Source: Armatimonadota bacterium
GTDB taxonomy: Bacteria; Armatimonadota; Chthonomonadetes; Chthonomonadales; CAJBBX01
Direction: 5' to 3'
Length of the DNA: 64,000 nt
Assembly (NCBI GenBank): GCA_026392115.1
Contig: JAPLCQ010000076.1
Location: 1 to 64,000, forward strand
In this document: piece by piece, positions 41,725 to 48,564 of the stretch
Position numbering within the stretch: position 1 is the stretch's first letter
How the letters are laid out: each line of letters opens with the position of its first letter
Made by a program: the position numbers and the translations under genes
The notes under the pieces: model-generated
What the model saw: only the letters and a program-made list of their open reading frames with translations
What the model was told of the DNA's origin: nothing
The model's database searches: none

Positions 41725-42159
41725 GTGGATACGTACGGCGCCGATACCAGAAGCCACGTCATGCGGGCAGTCAGGTCAAAGGATACCACCCCGGAACTCC
41801 GCGTGAGGCGGTTGCTTCACGGAGCGGGTTACCGGTTCCGGGTTCATGTCGGTGGGCTTCCCGCCAAGCCTGACCTGGCATTCACACGAAGGCGCAAGGC
41901 GGTCTTGGTTCACGGGTGCTTCTGGCATCAACACCCGGGCTGTCGCGCCGCGGGCAGGCCGTCGAGCAACCGTGAGTACTGGGACAAGAAGCTCGACGGT
42001 AACGTTGGGCGCGACCGGTCGACCTTGTCGGCTCTCAATGACCTCGGCTGGGACGTACTCGTTGTGTGGGAGTGCGAGACACAGCGACACGAGATTCTGC
42101 GCGATCGCCTTGTAGCATTCCTGGGTCCGCCACGTTGGCCGGCAAGGCGACCTCAGTGA
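41725..42159 (+). CDS. vsr: Very short patch repair (Vsr) T:G mismatch endonuclease
   Basis: Nicks 5' of T in T:G mismatches made when 5-methylcytosine deaminates, countering mutation at Dcm sites. 144 aa from GTG 41725, which has GGAGGA 7 nt upstream. Family motifs are 'HVMRAVRSKDTTPELRVRR', 'GLPAKPDLAFTRRRKAVLVH' (catalytic Asp), 'GCFWHQHPGC' (His pair and zinc ligands), 'NREYWDKKLDGN' and 'WDVLVVWECE'. Pairing with the cytosine methyltransferase is typical. The stop lies 13 bp before the right repeat copy, so it marks the island end. Confidence 0.92.
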   Translation: MDTYGADTRSHVMRAVRSKDTTPELRVRRLLHGAGYRFRVHVGGLPAKPDLAFTRRRKAVLVHGCFWHQHPGCRAAGRPSSNREYWDKKLDGNVGRDRSTLSALNDLGWDVLVVWECETQRHEILRDRLVAFLGPPRWPARRPQ

Positions 42160-42172
42160 GGCCACGACCCAT

Positions 42173-42227
42173 CCGCGACGCCTACCGGAAGACGCCGGCG
42201 GTCCCGCAGCCGACCGGCAAGGAGTAG
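42173..42227 (+). pseudogene. Displaced C-terminal tail of the beta-helix gene
   Basis: Right copy of the 30-bp repeat followed by 25 bp of original sequence. In frame it reads DAYRKTPAVPQPTGKE then TAG (42225-42227). The AAGGAG that serves the next gene lies within these last codons, showing the ancestral operon structure. Confidence 0.85.
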
Positions 42228-42231
42228 CGAC

Positions 42232-45200
42232 ATGACCCGTGCCCCGTGGCTGGCCCTGGCAGCCGCGATCATCTTGCCGGCGCCGCCCTCGGTGGCCCAG
42301 ACCTGGAGCGCGCCCCTGCGCGGCTCCGCGTGGGTGGGCCAACCCTCGTGGGTGGGCAATCCCGCTCCTGCCGGCGGCTTCGGCGCCGAGGCGACCGAGC
42401 GGGGCGTCCGGCTTCGCGTGGCCGCGCCGGGCACGGGCATGAAGTTCCACTGGCGCCTGGCCGCCGAGGTCGACCCCGCCGCGGGGAGAGTCGTGACCCT
42501 CCGCTATCGCGCCAAGGGCATTTCGCGGCAGGCGCACTACGCGCTCTGCTTCCTCGGCGCGCCAAGGGTCGGCACAGATGACTACCTGCCGGCAATCGCG
42601 CCCGGCGAGCTCATTGCCGACACACGTTGGCACACCGCATGGGCCGACATGGCGCCGGTCGCCCGGAAGCTGAAGACGATCACCGGAGCGGCGTCGGACG
42701 TGCAGGCGGCAGGCGCCGGCGCCTGGCTGGAGATCGAGGCCATCGAGCTGACGGATGCGCCGCCCGCCGCCGGCCCGTGGGACGCCTGCACCCAACGGCC
42801 CGGCGCGGCCTTCGGCGAGGTGCAGCCGCTGCGGCTGGGCCCACAGGCCGCGCAGGCGCCCTTCGACCCGGCCATCCGCGCGGCGGCCGACGGCGGCATC
42901 ACGGTGGAGGGCGTTCCCTTCCGGCTGGGGCAGGCCCGGGCGCTGGTGACCGGCATGGCGGAGAAACAGACGGTGACCGTGGCCACCGACCGATGCGCCT
43001 CGGAGGTCTACCTGCTGCTGGAGGCCGACCTCACGGGCAGGGACGACGCCATCCACGGCGGCGGCGCGCTGCGGGCCATCCGCGACGTGGACCGCTTCCG
43101 CGTGCGCCTGTCCTACGCCGACGGCACGATCGACGAGCATCTGCCCGTGGGCCTCCCGGGCGGGCTTCCGGGCCTGGCCCAGGGCGCGCAGGCGCTGGCC
43201 GTGCCGGCGGACCCGCGGCGGCGGCTGGTCTCCGTGGGCGTGGTCGATGCCTGCGCCCAGGCATCGCTTCGGTTACTCGCAGTATCCGTGCGCGGGTCCG
43301 GCGCCCGCCTGGCCCGCCCCGACCTGCCGCCGGCAGGCTTGCCCGCGCATCGCGCCCCCGGGGCCGCGCCGGGCGGCTCCCGCCTCGCCCTCGCCGGCCG
43401 CCTGGTCCGGGTCACCGCGGGGCACTGCTCGGCGGAAATCGACTTCTCGGGCGTTCCAACGCTGCGGGGTCTCAAGGCGAGGCCCTCGGGCCGCACGCTC
43501 ATCGCCGCGCCGCGCCCTCTGCTACAGGTTGAGCTGGACGGCAAGCCGGCGCGCCTCGTGCCGGCCGCCGAGCCCGCCATGCACAGGGGCCATGCCGAGG
43601 CGACCTACCGCACCGAGGCCGACCCCGGCGTGTGTGTGCGCCTCGTCATCGCCCCTGTGCCCAATGGCTTCATGGCCTACGGCGACGTCTGGGGCGCCAC
43701 GGCGTCCCATCGGCTCGTCGTGCGCCTGTGCGTGGGGCCGTACACGCTGCCCGGCGGCGCGGCCGGGAGCTGGTACCTCTACCCCAAGCGCGGAGCGGCG
43801 CTGGACCATCGCGACTGCGCCTACTCCGAGCGCTACTCCGGGCTCTTCCCGCTGCAGTTCGTCGATACCTTCGCTCCGGCATCCGGCGTGGGCGTCAGCC
43901 TGCGCAGCGAGGACCGGGACTGCCTGCAGAAGCGCTACCTGTTGACCAAATCGGGCAGCGCCCTCACCGCCGCCGTCGAGCTTCGTGCCGACCTGCGGCC
44001 CGGCGGGACCTGCGAGCTGGCGCCCGTAGTGCTGGAGATCACGGACGGCCGCGCCTCCGCCGGGCTGGAGGCCTACCGCTCCTGGGTGGCCTCCTGGTAC
44101 CGGCCCATCGCCCCGCGCAAGCCCTGGTTCCGGCAGGTCTTCAACTTCCGGCAGCGCTTCCTCCATTGGCTCGACCCGCTGGACGACGGCAAGCGGATCG
44201 ACCTGCAGCGGGCCGTCACCGAGGCGAAGGCCGAGTTCGGCGGCATCGACTACCTCCACCTGTTCGACTGGGGCAACGCCGGTCCGCTGGGCCGCAGCTA
44301 CGCCAGGCCCGGAGACACCGAACCGTGGCCCTACCTGAGCGGCGGCAAGGAGGGTCTCGCCCGTGCCATGGCCGGCGTGAAGGCGCAGGGCATCCGCACG
44401 GGGCTTTACATCGAGGGCTACCTGCTGGAGAGCAACGGGAAGCTGGGCAAGACGCCCGAGGCGAGCCGGTGGCAGATCCTGAGCCGGCAGGGCGCGCCCG
44501 CCTTCTATCCCGAAAGCACCGAACGCTTCATCTGCCCCGCCGTGGAGCCGTGGCGCGGCATCCAGGCGAAGACCTACGCCGACGCTCTGGCTAACCTGAG
44601 CCCCAATGGAATGTACGTCGACGAGTTCGGTTTCGGCGACGAGGGCAAGGACTGCTGGGCGCCCAACCACGGCCACGGCGTGCCGAGCTACTCGGTGACG
44701 GCCGAGAGCGGCATGCTGGCGCGCATCCGCCGGGCGGTGGGTCCAGAGGTCGCCATCTACTCCGAGGAGACGCCCGTCGATGTGAACTCGGAGATGCAGG
44801 ACGGCTCCTTCACCTACGCCATGAACCAGGCGTACGGCGCCGCGACCCGCGCCCCGCTGAACGCCGCGCGCTTCTGCCTGCCCGGCTTCAAGACCATCGA
44901 GATCCTCTACTGCGACCAGCCCACCGCCTCCTGGGCAACGGGCGTCAAGCAGGCCTTCTTCAACGGCGAGGCGCTCTGGCTGGAAGGCCCCGCCACCGAG
45001 TGGTTCGCGCCGGAGACCCGGGCGGCCATCCGCCGTTGCTACGCCATCCTGCACGGCCACAGCCGCACCTTCGGCCTGGGCCAAGCCGACCCGCTGGTCG
45101 CGACGCTGAAGCCGGGCCTCTACGCCAACCGCTTCCGCCTGGGCGGCGAGACGATCTACACCCTCTACAACGCCACGCCCGCCACCCTCCGCGGCGACCT

Positions 45201-45345
45201 GCTGGCCGTAACCGCAAGCCCCGCCGCCCGCGTCGACAACCTATGGCAAGGCGCCCCGGCGCGGAGGCGGCGGCAAGGCGGCAAAGCCGTCATAGCAGGC
45301 GAGATCGGCCCGTACGACGTGGGGTGCGTGCGGGTGCGGCAGTGA
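42232..45345 (+). CDS. Secreted TIM-barrel glycoside-hydrolase-like protein (DUF6259 type)
   Basis: A 1037-aa protein with a signal peptide (cut near Val-Ala-Gln, residue 22). A carbohydrate-binding-like beta domain (~25-180) is followed by further beta domains and a barrel near residues 640-930. The barrel shows 'IDYLHLFDWGNAGPLG', 'GIRTGLYIEGYLLES', 'NGMYVDEFGFGDEGKDC' (candidate nucleophile Asp) and 'AIYSEETPVD' (candidate acid/base Glu). The pattern recalls clan GH-D-like hydrolases and DUF6259 proteins; specificity unknown. AAGGAG lies 7 nt before the ATG, inside the old beta-helix tail. The RM island has cut it off from its original operon partner. Confidence 0.62.
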   Translation: MTRAPWLALAAAIILPAPPSVAQTWSAPLRGSAWVGQPSWVGNPAPAGGFGAEATERGVRLRVAAPGTGMKFHWRLAAEVDPAAGRVVTLRYRAKGISRQAHYALCFLGAPRVGTDDYLPAIAPGELIADTRWHTAWADMAPVARKLKTITGAASDVQAAGAGAWLEIEAIELTDAPPAAGPWDACTQRPGAAFGEVQPLRLGPQAAQAPFDPAIRAAADGGITVEGVPFRLGQARALVTGMAEKQTVTVATDRCASEVYLLLEADLTGRDDAIHGGGALRAIRDVDRFRVRLSYADGTIDEHLPVGLPGGLPGLAQGAQALAVPADPRRRLVSVGVVDACAQASLRLLAVSVRGSGARLARPDLPPAGLPAHRAPGAAPGGSRLALAGRLVRVTAGHCSAEIDFSGVPTLRGLKARPSGRTLIAAPRPLLQVELDGKPARLVPAAEPAMHRGHAEATYRTEADPGVCVRLVIAPVPNGFMAYGDVWGATASHRLVVRLCVGPYTLPGGAAGSWYLYPKRGAALDHRDCAYSERYSGLFPLQFVDTFAPASGVGVSLRSEDRDCLQKRYLLTKSGSALTAAVELRADLRPGGTCELAPVVLEITDGRASAGLEAYRSWVASWYRPIAPRKPWFRQVFNFRQRFLHWLDPLDDGKRIDLQRAVTEAKAEFGGIDYLHLFDWGNAGPLGRSYARPGDTEPWPYLSGGKEGLARAMAGVKAQGIRTGLYIEGYLLESNGKLGKTPEASRWQILSRQGAPAFYPESTERFICPAVEPWRGIQAKTYADALANLSPNGMYVDEFGFGDEGKDCWAPNHGHGVPSYSVTAESGMLARIRRAVGPEVAIYSEETPVDVNSEMQDGSFTYAMNQAYGAATRAPLNAARFCLPGFKTIEILYCDQPTASWATGVKQAFFNGEALWLEGPATEWFAPETRAAIRRCYAILHGHSRTFGLGQADPLVATLKPGLYANRFRLGGETIYTLYNATPATLRGDLLAVTASPAARVDNLWQGAPARRRRQGGKAVIAGEIGPYDVGCVRVRQ

Positions 45346-45381
45346 GGAGATGAGGAGGGGCCGTCGCCGCTGACCCGGTGG

Positions 45382-45401
45382 ATCGGGCCTCCGTGCCCGA
45401 T
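45382..45401 (+). repeat. Dispersed palindrome, compensatory variant
   Basis: ATCGGGC-CTCCGT-GCCCGAT: relative to the common core both outer bases have changed (C-G to A-T), keeping the stem intact. Confidence 0.7.
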
Positions 45402-45416
45402 TCCGAAGGGCTGTGG

Positions 45417-45475
45417 TCCGTGCCCGTCCGTGCGGGTCCGTGTCCGTCCGTGTCCGTCGGTGCCCGTCCGTGTCG
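45417..45475 (+). repeat. Tandem GTCCGTG-type short repeat
   Basis: About nine imperfect copies of a 6-8 bp TCCGTG/CCCG unit. An inverted counterpart (CACGGAC units) lies at 46496-46537, across the PIN cassette. Non-coding in appearance. Confidence 0.6.
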
Positions 45476-45489
45476 GCGGGCCTGGAGGA

Positions 45490-45509
45490 CTCGGGCACGG
45501 AGGCCCGAG
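45490..45509 (-). repeat. Dispersed palindrome, inverted copy
   Basis: Same core as 10589-10608 but inverted (loop ACGGAG). With 45382-45401 it brackets the tandem repeat. Confidence 0.7.
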
Positions 45510-45519
45510 CCACCGAATG

Positions 45520-45685
45520 AGGGGCGCGCGCCGTCGTCAGAGCCAACGGGGTAACGCCGCGCCGGTTCGGCGCCCGGGTAGACGACGAAACGCCGCTCCG
45601 TCGCCACGTCGTCGCGCGCGATGTGGAAGCCCTTCTCCGGCCTTGGCGAGAGGCTGCGCTTCACCTCCGCCGCCCGCTGCGCGCT
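45520..45685 (-). pseudogene. C-terminal scrap of an AAA ATPase (DUF4143 type)
   Basis: On the minus strand the frame reads EVKRSLSPRPEKGFHIARDD then RRFVVYPG, the standard C-terminal end of archaeal-type AAA/DUF4143 ATPases. A TAG at 45686-45688 and the PIN cassette repeat cut it off upstream. It dissolves into the dispersed palindrome downstream. Only ~55 residues survive. Identity is by memory of the family's C-terminal motif. Confidence 0.55.
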
Positions 45686-45695
45686 CTACAGGGGA

Positions 45696-45716
45696 TGAAG
45701 GGGCAGGGCGGGGCCT
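45696..45716 (+). repeat. 21-bp direct repeat, left copy (PIN cassette)
   Basis: Exact match to 46475-46495; overlaps the PIN gene stop codon (45715-45717). Confidence 0.7.
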
Positions 45717-46161
45717 ACCCCTCGTGCAGGAAACGGTCCAGCAGGATGACGGGCAGGCCCGGGACGCGTCGAAAGCCGGGGTCATTGGTGATGAAGCCTG
45801 CGCACCCGCAACCAATGGCAGTCGCCGCATGCAGGGCGTCCGGCGTGCGCAGGGCCGGAATGGCGGCTCGGAGGCCGGCAGCCCGGCAGAGCACCTCACG
45901 CGTGAGAGGGAGTAGCCGCAGGTCCGTGTCGAGCAGCGCGTGCTCATAGGCCTGCTGAAGGGCCGCGTCGCGGAGCCGCATCGGCACAACCAGCGTCTCG
46001 AGGAGGGTCAGTTCGCTGCTCACCAGGTCCAGCCGCTCACCGGTGCATGCCCATAAATCCCTGAGTAGCGGCTCATAGAGCGCGTGCCGTTCCACGGAGT
46101 AGATCACTACGGCGGTGTCGACATAGACCGTGCCGGACTTCGGGAGCGCTAACGATCCCAA
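45715..46161 (-). CDS. PIN-domain toxin
   Basis: A 148-aa PIN protein. First acidic site VYVDTAVVIYSVERH (Asp near residue 15), Glu of 'LTLLETLVVP', 'RTPDALHAATAIGCGCAGFI' with the third Asp, and 'TNDPGFRRVPGLPVILLD' closing the fold. Likely an RNase toxin. Its start overlaps the antitoxin 3' end by 13 nt, giving translational coupling. The stop coincides with the 21-bp repeat. Confidence 0.82.
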   Translation of the reverse strand: MGSLALPKSGTVYVDTAVVIYSVERHALYEPLLRDLWACTGERLDLVSSELTLLETLVVPMRLRDAALQQAYEHALLDTDLRLLPLTREVLCRAAGLRAAIPALRTPDALHAATAIGCGCAGFITNDPGFRRVPGLPVILLDRFLHEG

Positions 46162-46406
46162 GCGTCACGCTCCGCCCGTAGGCCCCGCTCAACGGCCTCC
46201 CAGGTGGGCGCCGAGCGCGGGCCTTGAGGCAGGCTGTCGATGAGGTCCAGCATCGACATGCGGCCCTTGCCCCCGGGTTCGGCAACCTCAGCCGATGGCA
46301 GCATGACGATCAGCCTCACCAGAGCGCCCTCAGGGAGCTCCGGTGCGGTGACCTCCAGCCGGTGGCCGGGGAGCACGGTGGCATCGAGTCGCAAGGCGGT
46401 AGGCAT
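46149..46406 (-). CDS. Probable antitoxin of the PIN toxin (DUF104/VapB-like)
   Basis: An 85-aa acidic protein. The N-terminal 'LRLDATVLPGHRLEVTAPEL' then 'GALVRLIVML' resembles the AbrB/DUF104-like beta-rich antitoxin start. The C-terminus (LDLIDSLPQGPRSAPTWEAV then ERGLRAERDAWD) is the typical toxin-wrapping tail of antitoxins encoded with PIN toxins. ATG 46406 is preferred; 46430 is an in-frame alternative. No clear operator palindrome seen. Confidence 0.7.
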   Translation of the reverse strand: MPTALRLDATVLPGHRLEVTAPELPEGALVRLIVMLPSAEVAEPGGKGRMSMLDLIDSLPQGPRSAPTWEAVERGLRAERDAWDR

Positions 46407-46474
46407 CGTGGGTTCTCCGTAACCCATTGTGGCACACGCCCGCCGTGGCGCGCTGGACCTCGGTGAGGCGGGGG

Positions 46475-46495
46475 TGAAGGGGCAGGGCGGGGCCT
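46475..46495 (+). repeat. 21-bp direct repeat, right copy (PIN cassette)
   Basis: Exact match to 45696-45716; lies upstream of the antitoxin promoter. Confidence 0.7.
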
Positions 46496-46537
46496 GCACG
46501 GACGGACACGGACGGGCACGGACCCACACGGACGGCG
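46496..46537 (+). repeat. Tandem CACGGAC-type short repeat
   Basis: Imperfect CACGGACGG units, the inverted counterpart of 45417-45475. Confidence 0.55.
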
Positions 46538-46594
46538 CGGAGGCGCGGCGGGGCGGCGGCGGAGCGTGCCGATGGCCTTGGCGGGGCGGTAGCC

Positions 46595-46617
46595 TCAAAA
46601 TACCGTCGCTATTTTGA
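46595..46617 (+). promoter_or_regulatory. AT-rich inverted repeat upstream of the small ORF/HNH cluster
   Basis: TCAAAATA (46595-46602) and TATTTTGA (46610-46617) are perfect arms around CCGTCGC, a striking AT island in GC-rich DNA. It lies 65 bp before the 71-aa gene and could be an operator or promoter element. Confidence 0.45.
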
Positions 46618-46681
46618 CGTAGAAGGCGTCGGACCGCCACGCTTGTGGTACTCTACCCGCACAACTGTGAAGGAGAAGCCA

Positions 46682-46897
46682 GTGAGCACCAAGCGGGAGG
46701 CGTTCCTGCGGCTCGCGGAGAAGCGCACGAACACGGTGATCGACAAGATCCGCATCCTCAGCAACTGCGCGAACCCGTACGCCTACGAGTACACTGAAGA
46801 GGATGTGAAGCGCATCATGAGCGCCATCGAGGCCGAGCTGAGGACCGCCAAGTCCCGGTTCGCGGTGGCGCATCGTAGAGAGTTCAGGTTGGATTAG
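46682..46897 (+). CDS. 71-aa small alpha-helical protein of unknown function
   Basis: The product starts MSTKREAFLRLAEKRTNTVI, has 'YEYTEEDVKRIMSAIEAELR' and a Lys/Arg-rich end. Two amphipathic helices are likely. Similar small proteins appear in accessory islands beside restriction or HNH genes; no function is known. GTG 46682 has AAGGAG at good spacing; codon use is less GC-biased than neighbours. It precedes the HNH gene by 49 bp on the same strand. Confidence 0.7.
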   Translation: MSTKREAFLRLAEKRTNTVIDKIRILSNCANPYAYEYTEEDVKRIMSAIEAELRTAKSRFAVAHRREFRLD

Positions 46898-46946
46898 GAT
46901 GCGAGGGATCGCGAGGAAGGGGCTGCGATGCCGCACACGATGATGC

Positions 46947-47711
46947 ATGGCTAGTCCGGACTGGACGTTGGCTGAAGTGGCGCCTGTTTTCGCCTACTAC
47001 TGCCGCACGCCCTACGGCAAGCTGCATCAGCGCAACCCCGACATCATCGCTCTGGCCGAGCGGCTGGGCCGCACGCCGGGGGCCGTGGCGCGGAAGCTGA
47101 CCAACATCGCCTCGTGCGACCCCGACCTCCGCGCCAGCGGACGGACGGGTAGCGCCAATGCGGCCCAGGTGGAGAAGGACCTGTTCCGCCGGTTCCTGAG
47201 CGAGCACGACAGCGTGATCCTTGAGGCGAACGACGCCCTTGAGCGGTTGATGACGGACGGGGCGGAGCCCGTGCCCGTTGAGCCGGCCTTCACGCCGCCC
47301 GTGGGGCCGACCACCAACCTGACTGAGGTGGCCGTGCGCCGTGTCCAGGGCATCTTCCGGCGCGTGGTGCTGTCCAGCTACGTGAACGGATGCGCCATGT
47401 GCGACGTGGACGCGCCGCAGTACCTAACCGCCGCGCACATCATCCCGTGGTCGTCCTGCGAGTCGCGCCGATGCGATCCGCGCAACGGCATGGCCCTCTG
47501 CGGCATCCACGACCGGGCCTTCGAGCACGGCTTCGTGGCAGTGGACGACGACCTGCGGATCGTAGTCGCCGCTCCGGCCATGCGGACCCACAGCAGGGTG
47601 CTGACCGAGATGGTGACCAACTTGGGCGGCATCCCCCTGCGCCTTCCGGAGCGGTTCGCGCCGGACCCAACGGCGTTGGAGTGGCACCGGGAGCATACGT
47701 TCGTCGGGTAG
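46947..47711 (+). CDS. HNH endonuclease
   Basis: A 254-aa protein. The N-terminus 'YYCRTPYGKLHQRNPDIIALAERLGRTPGAVARKL' looks like a small helix-turn-helix DNA-binding module. The C-terminal HNH domain has CAMCDVDAPQYLTAAHIIPW, 'CDPRNGMALCGIHDRAFEHGF', giving the zinc Cys residues and the H-N-H catalytic set. Proteins of this plan occur as restriction or stand-alone defence nucleases; target unknown. No methyltransferase is adjacent, so the protection mechanism is unclear. Confidence 0.85.
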   Translation: MASPDWTLAEVAPVFAYYCRTPYGKLHQRNPDIIALAERLGRTPGAVARKLTNIASCDPDLRASGRTGSANAAQVEKDLFRRFLSEHDSVILEANDALERLMTDGAEPVPVEPAFTPPVGPTTNLTEVAVRRVQGIFRRVVLSSYVNGCAMCDVDAPQYLTAAHIIPWSSCESRRCDPRNGMALCGIHDRAFEHGFVAVDDDLRIVVAAPAMRTHSRVLTEMVTNLGGIPLRLPERFAPDPTALEWHREHTFVG

Positions 47712-47871
47712 GGTGACGCCGACGATGGAGCGCCTTCGTTCGGCGCAGTGCGGTTGGCCCCTCCACCTCGCGGCGTAGACGAAGCTCCACGGTACGCAGG
47801 AGACCGGCTCCGATGTGGTGAACGTCTGCCGGACCCCGGCGCGAGCCCGGCGGCACGGGAGTGTGCAAGAT

Positions 47872-48564
47872 ATGCATGTGGTGCGGTACCGGTCTTTGAC
47901 GCAGTTGATGGCCGTTGGGACGCTGGTTGTGCTCGGTGTCGGCGTTTTGGTGTTCGTACTGACCCGAGGACTGATTGCCGGTACTGGCTGGAGCTGGTTG
48001 CTTCCCATCGGTGCGCTGATCGTGGGCCTAAAGGCGCTCGACTGGCACTGGTCCTGGGTAAAGGGCTGGGTTGGGGAACGGGCGCTATTGCATAGCCTTC
48101 GAACGCTTGGCGATGGGTGGACCGCCGTCACCAACTTCGTGCCCCGCGACGAGCAGCGGGGAGACGTGGACCTCATACTCGTCGGTCCTCCCGGCGTGCT
48201 GGTCGTAGAGGCCAAGACCTACTCGGGCGTGATCGTACACGACCGTGGCGCGTGGCACCGGGTGCAGTCCAACGGCTGGCGAACGCGCATCCCAAAGGGC
48301 ATCTCTGGTCAGGCTCTCGGCAACCGTGATGCGGTCGACCGTTATATCCGATCATCTCTCGGACCGGACTGCCCTATATCACTTACCGTCATGCCGCTCC
48401 TCGTCTTCATCGGGGCTGATGAGGTGAACCCAGGGCGGACGCGCGTTACGGCACTGCAGTCCGGGCGCGTGACGGAGCACATCAGCGGCTTGCCTCCGGT
48501 CTTGCGGGCCGATGAGGTGGCGAGGGTAGCTGCGGTGTTCGGCTCGGGTTCCTCCGCCGAATGA
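47872..48564 (+). CDS. NERD-domain membrane protein (nuclease-related)
   Basis: A 230-aa protein. Two membrane helices (about residues 10-32 and 38-57) are followed by a NERD domain: 'KGWVGERALLHSLRTLGDGW', 'RGDVDLILVGPPGVLVVEAKTYSG', the D-L-I and E-A-K forming the PD-(D/E)XK-like site. NERD proteins are predicted DNA/RNA-processing nucleases; biological role unknown. ATG 47872 chosen at the start of the hydrophobic region. It lies after the HNH gene on the same strand with a 160-bp gap, so they may or may not be linked. Confidence 0.75.
   Translation: MHVVRYRSLTQLMAVGTLVVLGVGVLVFVLTRGLIAGTGWSWLLPIGALIVGLKALDWHWSWVKGWVGERALLHSLRTLGDGWTAVTNFVPRDEQRGDVDLILVGPPGVLVVEAKTYSGVIVHDRGAWHRVQSNGWRTRIPKGISGQALGNRDAVDRYIRSSLGPDCPISLTVMPLLVFIGADEVNPGRTRVTALQSGRVTEHISGLPPVLRADEVARVAAVFGSGSSAE

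Larger units (their letters stand above)
39289..42202. mobile_element. DUF4928-Dcm-Vsr restriction-modification island with 30-bp target duplication
   Basis: A 30-bp sequence (begins CCGCGACGCCTACCGG) is present at 39289-39318 and 42173-42202. Deleting 39319-42202 rejoins the beta-helix frame into 697 codons with stop TAG 42225-42227, 4 bp before the next gene's ATG. That shows the pre-insertion state and an insert of 2884 bp (including one repeat copy). It carries three genes and no transposase or integrase. No terminal inverted repeats are evident. Confidence 0.88.
45696..46495 (-). mobile_element. PIN/antitoxin cassette bracketed by a 21-bp direct repeat
   Basis: An exact 21-bp sequence (TGAAGGGGCAGGGCGGGGCC plus T) occurs at 45696-45716 and 46475-46495. 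With one mismatch the match extends to 26 bp. As in the VapBC cassette, the left copy abuts the toxin stop codon. The repeat is purine-rich and simpler than the others, so this case is weaker. Confidence 0.5.

Noticed and set aside
39319-42172. Transposase or integrase within the RM island
   Set aside because: Every substantial frame is accounted for by DUF4928, the methyltransferase and Vsr; the remaining gaps are 95 bp or less apart from short ends.
45290-45664. Full gene on the minus strand at 45290-45664
   Set aside because: Only the first part resembles an ATPase C-terminus; the rest runs through palindromes and tandem repeats, so it is a remnant and not a gene.
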